From Rhodeus uyekii (lineage: Eukaryota; Chordata; Actinopteri; Cypriniformes; Acheilognathidae): 64,000 nucleotides of DNA. The stretch spans positions 4,176,501 through 4,240,500 of the forward strand of contig JAWRVZ010000040.1 in assembly GCA_037043235.1 (NCBI GenBank), read 5' to 3'. The translations under genes and the position numbers were made by a program. Positions 1 through 11,600 of this stretch are shown in pieces. Below the pieces are notes generated by a model, which saw nothing but the letters and a program-made list of their open reading frames with translations, ran no database searches and was not told the DNA's origin. The first letter of the stretch is position 1. Each line of letters opens with the position of its first letter.

Positions 1-378
1 CTTGTTCGAAGGAATCTGTAGATTTGAGTAGGCTCTGAAAGGAATATGCAAAAGCATTAACAACACATTAAAGTTCATTCTGTAGAATGACAACTTGTGC
101 ATGTCACTATTAAATCCTATATCTACAATAAACTGGAGGGTTTTAAGTAACTGCTTTCAAAATCAGATATTACATGTTATTAGAGATAGTAATACAAATG
201 CTGCCTCATAAACAAACCCTTAAGTCATCACATGGATAATGGCAGATAATCCACGCATCTAATAGCAGAACACTTTATGTTTTGACACATGTGAGTCTGT
301 TCAGGCATTTTCACAGAGTCCTTCAGAAAGATCTAATGGTTTTACTTTGCGTGCTAAATGAGACAGTTGTGTACTCAC

Positions 379-526
379 TCTCAAAGGCCTGCAGGAAGAG
401 CTCATGGTCGGCCTGCAGCTGCTCCATCTTGGGCTTCTTGAGGGAGCTCACGCCAGAGGAAGGGTATACAGCACCGTTTGCTTTACAGTTCATCACCTGA
501 GCCGAGTATTTCTGAGGAGCCATCAT
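379..526 (-). CDS. suz12: suz12, first coding exon (partial gene)
   Basis: Encodes the N-terminus of SUZ12, the zinc-finger scaffold subunit of Polycomb repressive complex 2, which supports H3K27 methylation by EZH2 in the nucleus. The minus-strand reading begins MMAPQKYSAQVMNCKANG and includes KKPKMEQLQADHELFLQAFE, which matches the conserved vertebrate stretch after the variable N-terminus. The long Gly/Ser/Ala-rich insert of mammalian SUZ12 is missing. Two ATGs lie in tandem at 526 and 523; the second gives the usual MAPQK start. The exon ends at 379 before a GTGAGT donor (378-373) in phase 1, so the next base pair completes Lys as in other SUZ12 proteins. All later exons lie left of the window. 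It is head-to-head with utp6, as in mammals. Teleosts can have two suz12 copies, and I cannot tell which this is. Confidence 0.92.
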
Positions 527-1588
527 AAACTAACAACCAACCGGAACTTCACACAAAAACAACACCAGGCCAAATGAATATCTGCACATTAATGACAGAC
601 AACCGCCCTCGCTCCTTCAACCAGCTCTCTACCATCACCTAAACATCAGATACCGGTAGTTAACATTCTCTCTAACTAGTACGAGTTTCAATTAGACTCA
701 TATGAGTAAAAACATATGACTTGTAAATATGTTATTGATGGATGTCCTCAGTCTGGTCACTGATCCTCAACAGATGAAAATTAGCACGTTAGCTTGCGGT
801 CCTTCACAGCGATAAAAACACAATTAAATAACACTAGGTTATCCATCCATATAGGCAACCGTTCACTTTCCGGTTTATACAAACGTTATGGTTTATTAAA
901 TACTTGTTATTTACGCCCGAAATTGCATTTATTTTGGATGGGGAAAATCCTACCAAGTGATGGATATCGGTACTACTGTATCGCCCGAGCCCTTGAGAAA
1001 ACTGCCGTGAGAACCCGCCTACTGTAATATGGGAGCCAATCAGAGACGTGGTTTAGTGAAATCGAAGTTTTCTATTGGTGCGACTGACCTTGATAGACGC
1101 CAGATTAAGATTGGTAGAGGAGACAAATTGCCGCCAAGAATGTTTTGGTTCTGGGAAGAGACAGAACTCGGGGCAGAATTAGACAGAGCTCTGTTTAATT
1201 ACTCATATATTGTAAATTATAATTTACAGTAAAAATAACGAAAATATGTACCAACTTAATAATTGTGTGCTAATTTTGAATCGAATGATTGAGTGAAAAA
1301 CTATTAATGGCTGTGTCCGTCAACCCTCCACCAAGCTGCGCAAAGGAAAATAGGCCTGCTTATAAGTGGTCTAAATAATAATATTTCCCTTTAACGAATA
1401 AAAAAATACAGAGGATCCATCTTTCGCGTGCAGAATTTTCGTCGGAGTTTTTTCTCTGGTGAGCAACCGGATGTAGAACATGTGATAATTTCCCGTCGGC
1501 ACGTGTGTCGTGATGTGAGGTTTTGTTTTCTTCTAAAACGCTGAATATTTTACACGTTTTGTGAAGTTTTCCTTCACAGTCTTTGGAA
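527..1588. promoter_or_regulatory. Divergent suz12/utp6 intergenic promoter
   Basis: About 1.06 kb separates the suz12 start codon (minus strand) from the utp6 start codon (plus strand). It holds a CCAAT box at 1036-1040 and an inverted one (ATTGG) at 1074-1078, an arrangement often seen in TATA-less housekeeping and bidirectional promoters. CpGs are more frequent around 950-1150 and 1430-1520 than in the surrounding AT-rich DNA. Open frames at 794-1232 have no splice or family support. Transcription start sites cannot be read from the sequence. Confidence 0.6.
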
Positions 1589-4500
1589 ATGGCTGACATA
1601 GTACAACAACGATTAGAGGAAAGAATACCAGCGCTTGAACAGCTGGAGAGAGTCGGTTTGTTCACAAATAAAGAAGTGAAGTGAGTATCACAGTAAACAC
1701 TGACAGAAAAAAGCGGTTCTTCTCTGAAACAAAGTTTACTCAAATAAGACTTTTGTTTCAGGTCTATGCTGAAAAGATCTACTGCTCTTGAATACAAGCT
1801 GCACCGGGCAATTCAGAGTAAAGATGACTTTATTACGTACATACAGGTCTGTATTAACAAAAAGCATTTTTTTATTTTATGAAGCACAAAAATCATTAGT
1901 GTACATATCAGCTCATTATAATCGGTTGGACTTTGAAAATAACCCTTCTAACTAGTTGCAAGATCCAAATAACTTAATATGACAATTCTGGTTTGATTTT
2001 TGTTCTTCATCAGTATGAAATAAATGTCCTAGAGCTCATCAAGAAGAGGAGGGCGGTGAGTACAGCTTTGGATTACTTTAATTTTAATAAAGATTTAATT
2101 ACAAAATTTAATTTGTAATAAAGACCTGTTACTGTAAACCAGAGTTTCTCAACTTTGTAGATTTGTTTCAACCCTAATCAAACACATCTGAGAAATCTTA
2201 TAATCTTCATAATTAGTCGAATGCTACAGGGAGATGAGTTTGATCAAGGTTGAAGACAAACTCTACAGGAAACTGGACCTGAAAGGCCAAAGTTCAGAAC
2301 CCCCGGCCTAAACTGTATTCTAACTGAACTGTACTCTTGTGTTGACAGAGAATTGGTTACCATTTCAAACGTGAAGAAATTGAGTATCCCATCATTCATC
2401 GCATAAACAATGTTTTCAGAAGGGCTACCACAAAATGGCAGGCTAGTCAATATGAAACAATAACCTAACTTTAGGTGCTGTAAAATGTCAATTTTTTTTT
2501 TAATTGATAAAATGCTTTTCCTGCAGGAAGATGTTCAGCTCTGGCTTTCTCAGGTTGCTTTTAATAAAAAATGGGTATGTGGTTTTTATATTAAATTTTA
2601 ATAAAAAACAACAAATTTACGTTAAAGGCATATGATAATGATTGTCATTAGGGTTAATAAGTTTTAAATCTTGTTCCTCTCATCTTTCAACAAGGGCACA
2701 AAGACTCAGCTTAGTAAGGTTTTGTCATCCATGTTGGCTATACATCCAGACAAACCAGGTAAACTTTTTGTGAATTGATTGTCATTGCAATATATAATTA
2801 AATTACTCCAACTGCTCTATGGAACCACATTCATATGTGAATGTATCAAGTATACGTATTAATTTACTTTAGATGTGTGTAAAATTTCAAACCGATGTAC
2901 AGAAATAAAAAACAATCATAATTCTTGCAGCTCTGTGGATAATGGCTGCTAAATGTGAGATGGAGGACAGGAACTCTTCAGAGAGCGCTCGACATCTCTT
3001 CCTACGTTCCTTGCGTTTTCATCCTGAGAATAAGAAAGTCTATCAGGAGGTGAGGAGACACTATCATCTCTTTGAATTAGCCTGGAAAAATAAAACGTCA
3101 TAATTAAAAAAAAAAGATGTTCAGACATTAAAACCATATTGTTTGTGTGTGCGCAGTATTTTCGGATGGAGCTCATGCATGCTGAGAAGTTGAGGAAACA
3201 ACAGCAGGAGTTGGAACAAGCTAAAATGGATGTGGTGGGTTAATAGCTGAAGATCTGAGCCCTTGGGTAAAATGTTATTTTAAGAAAAGTAACACAACAT
3301 TTACCTCAATTTAGGGGGACTATACATTTTCTCCAGAAATCTTGAGTGGAAAACTTGCTGAGGTGGTATACAGAGATGCTGCACAAAAAATTAAAGGTCA
3401 GATAGATTTCCAGAGGTGTTCAACTCAACTGTTTCAGTTTTTATTAGTTGAGTGCTATAAGCTTATCTGTCTTGTCTCATCAGGGGCTGAATTCATCCTG
3501 TCCTTGCTACATATTGCTTCCATCTTTGACTTCACAAAGGACCTACAAGACACCATCCTTCAAGAGTAGTCTTTTTTTTGTTTCTTTTCCTCTTTAATGT
3601 CTTACTATTTTTACATGACCATCTTAATTGGAGTTTGATTTATTGAATAATAAATAAGTTAAATTATTTTGCTGAATAATTGGTAACAATTAACGTTCCA
3701 GAAATCCAGAAAAACGTACTTTGAAACCAGTTTTGGCACAATCCATTTACAGAAAGTTATTGGAGTCAGAAAAGATGATTGTTTTGAATACTGTTTAATT
3801 TCAGTCTACAGAGTCAGTATAATGATGACTGCCTGATGTGGGATTTCATGGCTAAGCGTGAGCTGGATGCTGCTGGGGCCCCAGAACTCCAGTCTGCTAA
3901 AGGAAGAGCTTCTGATACAGACCGTAGAGAAGATCGCTGCTGTGCTGTCTATGAGGAGGCTCTGAAGAGTCTTAATACAGGTATCATGATGTAACCTCAT
4001 GTCAGGCACATATTCAGTGTTTGGATCTAAAAATATTATGGTAGAATTCATTGGTGGAATATGAGTGGATTCTGACACTACTGATCTCTCTTTTTGTAGA
4101 GGCCATGTGGACATGCTATGTCACGTTTTGTCTTGAGCGATATAAGAGGAAGACAAATGTCACTGAACTCAAGGAAAAGGTAATGAACCTGCATTATTGG
4201 AGTGTTGTAGTGAAATTTTTATTAGAATAGTGTAGATTTTTCTTTATTTGAGAGGTTTGATTTGTTAAACCAGATTTATAAAAGACATTTACATGTAAAT
4301 ATTAAGTCACTGTAACAATTGGGTTTATCAAGCTAAACTGTAACCAATATTATTAATTCTTGAAATTTGTGTGTTCTTGTACATCTGGAAAATGGCCAAA
4401 ACCTTTTATGATTCTTGTGATTGGCTAAATGAATCTGAGCCACTCTGAATAAAGGATTATATAAGATCATTTAATTTGATTAAATTCATTTTGTCCATTT

Positions 4501-7500
4501 TAAATAGTTTATTACTACCAAGCTTTGATCAAATTTCATATGGATGATAATACTTTAATACACCAACAACCAGTTAGCTTTAGCAATCAAAAACATGAAT
4601 ACATTTGTTGTTATTGGTCACTTGTTAGTATTATAATTTTTTTTTGCTTTGTTTGACAAAACTGTTGATTTATTGTTTGATGGATAAGTGCTTAACTTGA
4701 TTGTGTAACTGTTCAACTCTTCAGAGAAAGGAACGATTACTCCAAGTCTTGCAGAGTGCTCATGATGCCAAGCTTTTACCAGAGACTTTCTACAAGAACT
4801 GGGTAATGTACACTTAACATTGGCATCTCACTGAAACGCCTTTTGCAGCATGAAGCAGTTGGTTAAAATGGTGATGCTGTAGTAATATAGGCCACTTTCA
4901 TCCCCTCAAAAAACAGCTACAGGTCCTGTTGTCATCAGGGAATACAATATCTGCTACCCAGATCGCCATCGCAGCCACTCAGCGCTTCTGCCAATCAGTA
5001 GAGATGTGGAGTACCAGCCTCCAGACATTGGTCCATCTGGAGAGTGCAGAGGCGGGACATCTATTCCAAGAAGCCCTGAAACATGTGAATCCCAAGGTAG
5101 TAGTTGTGCCACAGCTGCTTCTAAGTGGGACATCTTCCTGCAATCACTTTGTGTTACTTTGATAAATGAACTTCTCCCTTGTGCTTTTTCTTACAGATAT
5201 TTAAATTCTAATTGGATGATAATACTATTGGTATGTTTTATCCAAAGTGACTGCAACTATTGCAGTTAATAAGTTCCCTGGAAATTGAACTCTTAAACTT
5301 GGTGTGAATAGCACAATGTTCTACTGTTTGAGTATATCTCTAATCAAGCAATAAGAGTCATCCTCTGCTAGGATAACTCAAGTTTCCAGTCATTTGTCCT
5401 CGATGTTCTTTCGTCAACCAGCTAGTGAGTTGTAGGCGTGTGTGCCGGATTATGAAGCCTTTAGTTGCATAACCCCACAAAGAGGCCATTATCCAACCAC
5501 ACGGGAGTATGAGGCTGTAGAGTGATATGAGCATGTACAAATAGAACATGTTTCTTTTCTCATTTCTTCATGTATTGGTGTTTGTTTTGCATAAAAAAAG
5601 GGTTATATGAGTTCCTTGCAGAATTAGAGGTTTTAAGGGGGAAAGAGTAGTGAAGGAATTCCACTATTTTGAAATGCATTTTAATGTAACATAATACAGT
5701 GAGGGTGCAAAAGCCTAGTTGCAAGTAGTGCCAATGCTCTTATTTTCATGAATTATATTATCAGCATTGTATAATGGAACATTAAGAACGTTCCAAAGAG
5801 CTTTTTTTTTTGTACAAATATTTCAAAGGGTTAGTGTCACAATTTTCTTACTTTACAGTTTTTCAATTGTTTACACACATTTTCTGAAAGCATGCCTCAT
5901 ATTCTCAGAGCTCTACACACAAATCCAAAGAAACACACACAATGGGCAAAACCCCTCAATTCTCATGTAAAGTTTTATTCAACTTTGCATTCAAAACAAT
6001 GTTATTTCTTCTCAAAATGGGATTTTGTTTTCAAATGACACACACAAACCATCATATGTAAAGACATTTGTAAGAACCAGCTGAACACTGATGTGCTCAA
6101 TGTAAAACACTATGATGAATGTAAAACACTTCGTCTCCATTCATCATAATGACTTAGGCCTTTTTTTGGTTCAGTGTTACACTTACTACAGACAGTACAA
6201 ACATAAGTGTGTTGGACAATATTTTAGAATATTGTTTTTATACTCAGAAAAATTTTACTCGCACGGTAAAATTTTATTTTTCCTGCAAAAACAATGTACA
6301 CAGTGTACATCCCATTCCTAACCAACACAAAGTTGCACATACACTACATAAAAAACAACAGAAGAATTTACTGTACACAGTGTTGAGAGTATGCATCAAT
6401 TGTGGGACTCACTTGCACATAATTATATCGCAATTCTTTGACTCTTTCTGAATTGCGTTCAAATGTCATCCTGTAGACCTGCTTCATTCGGAGATGATTT
6501 CTGTGCAAGACACGGTCCAGTGTTGATATCAATATGTTGAAACATATCTTTTTTTTCTTCTTTATTATTTTTTTGTATTTGCCGTAATGTTATGGCGCTG
6601 TTTTCTATGAACATGTTCATGATTTCAGTTTCCTGTTCAGGAGACAGAACACGTTCCCGACCACGTTAACCGAAGTTGGTAATCTTTCACTTCTGCCAAA
6701 CAAATACATTTCCTAAATACTTGAAACATACTTTACAGTATTTTTACAGTCTTACAGAAGAGTCCACAGGCAATACTGTACTACTGTACTCGTTGAGTGC
6801 TGTATTGATATGCAGTATTGCAATTTTCTAGTGAGAGTAGATTTCTTACCTTTTCTTATTTCGGAGATGGTCCGGATGATGGATGCTACAGTGCACCTGC
6901 TCAAATGTGGCTGTACTCTTTGCCCAGCCTCCCTCATTGTTAGACCATGGTTGACCACATGATCAACTAAAGTGGGTCGGATCTCATCAGAGATTAAGGT
7001 CCTTGGCCTTCCTCGTCCTTTTACTCTTCCTCCTCTGTCTCTGTTTTCAATGTTGGCATCCATTGCTCCAAAACAGAAGAGCTCACCTGTTGCCCTTTTA
7101 TGCTAAAGCTCTGATTGCTCATTGTAAAACTGTGTGACGGGTGTTTGCCCTTGTGATGAGTCAGTGTGCATATTTGAATGGCAGTGTGTTCCTTGTGAAA
7201 ACAAGATATTTGCTGCATGAAAATGGTGCCAAAAGCAGAGAATTGTGTGTAGTGTTTTGAAAAAAAGTGTTTTAGAACTGCAATTTAAGTGTAAAGCAGG
7301 AACTGTGCTTGTGGTTTAGCATAATTGGTTCAGGGGGTTGGGAATGAGTTACATGTTGTGCTCATTGTGTCTCAAGTACCAGAATTTGTATGTAAACAAT
7401 TGTGAAAAACTGTAATAATTGCTTAATTATTTGAGCCGTGGCCTAATGATTGGAGAGGTCGTGGGTTCGCTCCCCGGCTGCCACAGCAAAATGGCTGCCC

Positions 7501-8984
7501 ACTGCTCCAGGTGTGCGTGCAGTTTATGAACTCCCAATGTATGTGCGCAGTAACTTGGATATGTTCAATTTAGAGGACAAATTCTGAGCATAGTTTACTA
7601 TACTTAGTCTTCACGTCACTTTAAATGCATGAATTCATATTTAAAAAGCATCCAAAAACTTCTCTTCTTTAAGCACTTAACTTGTGTGAAACTTTATTCT
7701 TGTTACTAGTTGTTATTCCCTCCTTAAGGTAAATTCCTTGGTTCCTCATTTTTAAGTCATTTTAGATAAATTTAAGTGTAAAAGAAAAGAAACAGTTGTA
7801 GGTTTTTCAGTTAAAACTAAAATTTTCACTGTCCCAGTAGTATCTATAATGTCTAATATCTATTGTGTAATGTGTTCTACAGGAAAGTCTGCCATTATGG
7901 CAGCTGCAGGCAGATTGGAGCATGATTTCACAGACACCAGAGGATACTGAAGCCTTTTTTCAGGTGGGACACGACAAAAATCTTTGCCATGTCCTGGTTG
8001 CATTTAGAATTCTAATGCAGTCTATATGTCATACATAATTAAACTGCTACTGATTCTGTACTTGCAGAAAGGGCTTCTGTCCCCAGTACCTGCCGTGTCA
8101 TCTGCCATGAAGGAAAAATTCCTTGAATGGTCATACAAAACTGGTAGTTACAAAAGGGCTAGAAAAACATTCATAAGGTACATGCTGAATACGGTTATGT
8201 GCTCTAAGGTTGTTTCTTTCTCTATATACAGTGGGACCCTAAAGGCAGAGTAAAATGCTTAAATTTCACATTTTGATTGTTTCTATTTTCTATTGACATA
8301 CCGTAATTGTATTATTTATTTTACCCATTTAAAGTTAAACTGGCAGATACTTCTATACAAAGATGCAACTTGCTAACAGCATAAGTCAAATCCTGAAACT
8401 TAATTTTTTTATGTTCAGTGTGGTTTTAGACTTTTGGAAAACCACTATATATCTACAAATTTGAAAACGACACCTTTCACTTCTTGGGTTTCAGCTTACA
8501 TGAACACAGACCCTTCACTAAGGCGTTCTTTCTGAAGATGATTCAGATTGAGAAGGAGCAGGTAAAAGTGATGTAGCAACTAATGACGAGTGTCTAAAAT
8601 ATCTATTAACCAACAGGCATGCGTGTAAACGCAGTTTATTACTGATCTATATTATTCTCTCAGGAGACACCAAAGATGAGTCATCTGAGAGATTACTATG
8701 AGAGAGCTCTTCGTGAATTCGGCTCTTCAGATGAAGGTGAGCATGATTCAGGGCTTTGTAGCCTGTGAAGAGGCAACTCTTTTATAATTTAGTAATTTCA
8801 CTGAGCAACAAAACTATTTGATGTTTTAGATCTGTGGATGGACTACATCAAGGAAGAGTTGGGAAGGAATGGAAACCCAGAGAACTGTGGGAAGCTCCAC
8901 TGGAGAGCTGTTAAAACCCTGGAGGGTGAAAGTGTTGATCGTTTTACCACCAAGTACACACTGCTGCAGACCGGGAACATTTAA
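1589..8984 (+). CDS. utp6: utp6, small-subunit processome component, complete (19 coding exons)
   Basis: UTP6 is a nucleolar U3 snoRNP/SSU-processome protein needed for early 18S rRNA processing. Exons: 1589-1680, 1762-1846, 2014-2055, 2349-2441, 2527-2574, 2695-2758, 2931-3049, 3157-3234, 3315-3396, 3484-3565, 3805-3980, 4100-4179, 4725-4802, 4917-5096, 7883-7963, 8068-8177, 8495-8561, 8664-8736, 8830-8984. They sum to 1785 nt, 594 residues plus stop, close to the human length (about 597). All phases join. The start MADIVQQRLEERIPALEQLE matches the family N-terminus; residues 1-90 form the UTP6 domain, followed by HAT (half-a-TPR) helices such as EDVQLWLSQVAFNKKWGTK and DLWMDYIKEELGRNG. Intron 4 begins with GC (CAG|GCTAGT) rather than GT. 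A poly(A) signal lies near 9142. The 2.8 kb intron 14 holds a mariner element and a SINE. Confidence 0.95.
5856..7412 (-). mobile_element. Degraded Tc1/mariner-type DNA transposon in utp6 intron 14
   Basis: Terminal inverted repeats of about 28 bp (CAGTTTTTCAATTGTTTACA on the left, the same with a 2-bp insertion and mismatches inverted on the right) are flanked by TA on both sides (5854-5855, 7413-7414). This is the Tc1/mariner/IS630 insertion signature. The minus strand between about 7063 and 6440 carries a broken transposase: an N-terminal helix-turn-helix part with GRGRPRTLISDEIRPTLVDH and MREAGQRV, then RGRERVLSPEQETEIMNMF, then a shifted frame with RNHLRMKQVYRMTFERNSER. Stops and frameshifts separate the pieces and no catalytic DDE domain is evident, so the copy is inactive. 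The roughly 1.56 kb size suggests internal loss of the catalytic half. Confidence 0.8.
7434..7612 (+). repeat. tRNA-derived SINE (V-type head GCCGTGGCCTAA)
   Basis: A polymerase III A-box-like run (GTGGCCTAATGATTGGAGAG) at 7438-7457 is followed by a B-box-like GTGGGTTCGCTCC at 7460-7472, as in a tRNA gene. The downstream non-tRNA body (ACTGCTCCAGGTGTGCGTGC) recurs in many fish SINEs. It lies directly after the mariner element in the same utp6 intron. The 3' limit is approximate. It is not a functional tRNA, because no acceptor stem closes. Confidence 0.65.
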
Positions 8985-9894
8985 AACCAGCATGAATCTT
9001 TAACGTGTTCATATTTGGAGCATAAAGTGATTGGATAGCCTCGGGTTTCCCTTTGAAAACCCTAATTCTTGTAAAAGAAATCATTGAAGTTCCATTTGTT
9101 TTTAGACATGCTGACATTTGCTCTGTTCTGTTGTTCCAGAAATAAACTTTTATTATGACATTGTTATTGCCTTAATGTTAAGTAAATAGTTTATTGTATT
9201 TTAGCAGATCCTAGCTTACGCCATCACACCAAATAAAACAAGTTCTATACAAAAACATGTTGTCAGTAGATGTATACATTATATTTTTTGCATTATAAAG
9301 CTAGATATTTTAACTACAGAGTGAAACAATTTTACAAGAATTTTGTTTTTAGAAATTAAATTCTATAAAACAATGGCAGTGCATGAACTAATGTTACATC
9401 TGAATTAAAATAAGTAATAACTCCTTAAACATGAACATAAGTTGTAGTACTTAATATACTGACAAAACTGGTGAGTTAACATCAACCTTTAAGGACACTT
9501 CAAGTTGTAAAATCAAGAGGTCAATTGATTAAAATGATTTACCATAGATCTGAGTAATAAGCTGTATGAAATGTTACATGTTAAAATTATAATTTGCCAT
9601 TGGTAAGAGTGTAATGTTTGAAATTAACCTAGACAGAAAAAGCTGACACCATTAAAGATAGCAACAAATAGGTAGAAATACCAGCTAATCCAGTGGTAGT
9701 TTTGTAAATGTTCAGCCTTAAGTAAACTTGTGTAAAGAAACTATGGTCGGCAGTATCTTTGAATCCTTCCCTCTGTGGTACCCATGAACAACAGACATGA
9801 TAAAATCCCTTTAAAATAAGAAGAATATAGCTTGACACCAACATGGAGTTCCCTCTGACTTTACTGTAGTCTCTCTGGCTTGACTAGTCCTGAG

Positions 9895-10104
9895 TCAGTG
9901 CTTCCTTAGCAGAATGTATGTGAAGAGAGCCACAAGTGCAGCCGACAACAGACCAATGACACACTGGTGGATGGTTATCACACTCTCCAGTGAGTGAATG
10001 CGTTCTTCCATGGCACTGGTGTGTATGTAGTCATAGATCGAGGCCCCGATGCTCCACACCGCCCAAACTGCATCCACCAACGCCTTCATTGTGGGAGACA
10101 CCAT
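9895..10104 (-). CDS. Small tail-anchored membrane protein, 69 aa, unrecognised
   Basis: I do not recognise this gene. The frame starts at ATG 10104 (MVSPTMKALVDAVWAVWS); an in-frame TGA upstream in the same exon rules out an earlier ATG. It encodes 69 residues. After an aromatic amphipathic segment (residues 6-28) and a short helical linker with EERIHSLESV, residues about 43-65 form one hydrophobic span (IGLLSAALVALFTYILL) ending in RKH. That layout suggests a C-terminal anchor in the ER, mitochondrial outer or peroxisomal membrane. The exon begins after a good acceptor (CTCTCTATCCTTTAG, AG at 10169-10168); a non-coding first exon is likely near 11146-11290, ending in a GTGAGT donor at 11145. 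It is tail-to-tail with utp6. Nothing suggests an enzymatic role. Confidence 0.6.
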   Translation of the reverse strand: MVSPTMKALVDAVWAVWSIGASIYDYIHTSAMEERIHSLESVITIHQCVIGLLSAALVALFTYILLRKH

Positions 10105-10167
10105 TGAGTGTGTGACTGCCCCACAGTGTGGGATTCTCACAGCACCCCTCACTCACCCCGCCCTCCC

Positions 10168-11145
10168 CTAAAGGATAGAGAGAGGCAAAATAATTGGTAT
10201 TTCATGCCATAAGCCTGAAAAGCAAGGAGTATTTACATAAGACAGTACAACCTTGACCACTTTTATTATTATTTTAGAAAAACACCTAAGTGCATAGTAA
10301 AATTTAAACAAACTAAAGTAGGGGGGTTAATATACAGTGAAAGACAAAAGTCATACAGGTTTGGAAGAATGAATTGAACAGTCCCTTTAACTTCAAGGGG
10401 AAATCATTTCACTACCATCACATTGAAATAAAAAATAGAATACTTAAAATAAAGTTCTGCTTTATTAAGACCAAAACTAAACAGATTCTCCAACTAAGGC
10501 ACCATGTACACTTTCATTTGGTCTCTCTGAAATAAGAGATTAGCATTTGCCGTTAAACAAAATGCCATGCTGACAACAAGCTGCTGTTTCACTCTTATTT
10601 TCTGCGAATTTGCATATGCCATTTTCAGTTGCTTTAATTATGAAACAGAACAAATGTGAAGAACAAATTTATTTAAATTAAATGAGATGACGTTTCATAA
10701 TAATGTGTTTGCTTGTAAAACTGTTACTGACCAGTCCAGATATCTCACAGCCTCTCATGTTTACATGTGCAATCCAAGCGTCGCATGACATCCTTTCACA
10801 TAGCAACAGCGCAACACTAGTTTGAGCACAATTTAAAAGCTAGTGCTTCTGAAGACTCGATCATAAATTTAAAAAGCCACAAGGAACTGTATAACTTTGC
10901 ACTGATATACAGGCCATTATTGCTCATTTCACTAGACCTATCATTTCTCTCTCCCTATGGGTAAAACACTCGTCTCTGCTGAATAAAATGCACTGTTTGT
11001 GATTTAGTAGGCTATCGAGAGTTGCTGAAGCAGCCAGATAAAGGAATCTAGGAAATGTTGAGAGGCGTCAGAGTGATGAAATCATGATCATCAGCTGACA
11101 ATCCTGCTCGGACAAACAGCTTGATCAACAGTGATAAAGACTCAC
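10168..11145. other. Intron of the small gene, AT-rich, no other gene seen
   Basis: No convincing coding frame. Around 10320-10440 there is a decayed dispersed-repeat fragment (CAGTGAAAGACAAAAGTCAT) of a kind common in fish genomes. The rest is unique-looking AT-rich sequence. Confidence 0.4.
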
Positions 11146-11290
11146 CGAAGGATCGCCAGTGTTAGTTGAATAACGAATGCAATGTGGATGATCATTCGTA
11201 CAGTTGAATGTGCTATGAAAATATGACGGGCCGTATGACAGAAATCCTCGATTCTCCGGCGCAAGCCCGAAGCGGCTCTCGTGATGACGA
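11146..11290 (-). promoter_or_regulatory. Candidate promoter and 5' UTR exon of the small tail-anchored gene
   Basis: This GC-richer stretch (CCGGCGCAAGCCCGAAGCGG around 11255-11275) ends on the minus strand in CTTCG|GTGAGTC, a strong donor at 11145-11140. It would splice to the acceptor at 10169-10168. The right limit and the start site are guesses. Confidence 0.4.
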
Positions 11291-11459
11291 CATATGTGGA
11301 GGGCGTGTCTTCTATTGAGAATTATTCAATGCAAATGCAATCAGCTGTTGTGAACTAAACGATGGGTTGTGGGTTAATACGTCAACTACAAAGAGATAGA
11401 AAAAAAAAACAGAATATTGGTATTTAAAGTATTTTTGTATGCATGTGTGTTGTTTTAGA

Positions 11460-11498
11460 CACGCGCGCGTGCACACACACACATACACACACATATAT

Positions 11499-11579
<81 letters not shown>

Positions 11580-11600
11580 CATACATACATATATATATAT
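11460..11600. repeat. (AC)n/(TA)n/(TACA)n compound microsatellite
   Basis: A short CA/TACA run (11470-11515) is followed by about 60 bp of uninterrupted TA and a (CATA)n run (11573-11590). The long Y/I frames on both strands here are translation of the repeat only. Confidence 0.95.

Noticed and set aside
794..1232. Two plus frames in the suz12/utp6 spacer
   Set aside because: No homology and no consistent splice signals; they sit in a promoter region.
1360..1797. 145-residue minus frame opposite utp6 exons 1-2
   Set aside because: Antisense shadow of utp6 exons and promoter; utp6 splicing and homology are clear.
7434..7500. Functional tRNA gene
   Set aside because: A and B boxes are present but no cloverleaf closes; it is a SINE head. 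The same applies to the copies at 18819, 35681 and 53187.
9895..10104. BH3-only (Bcl-2 family) identity for the small tail-anchored protein
   Set aside because: The aromatic segment with IGASIYDY only loosely recalls a BH3 motif; the conserved Leu and Gly-Asp spacing is not met.
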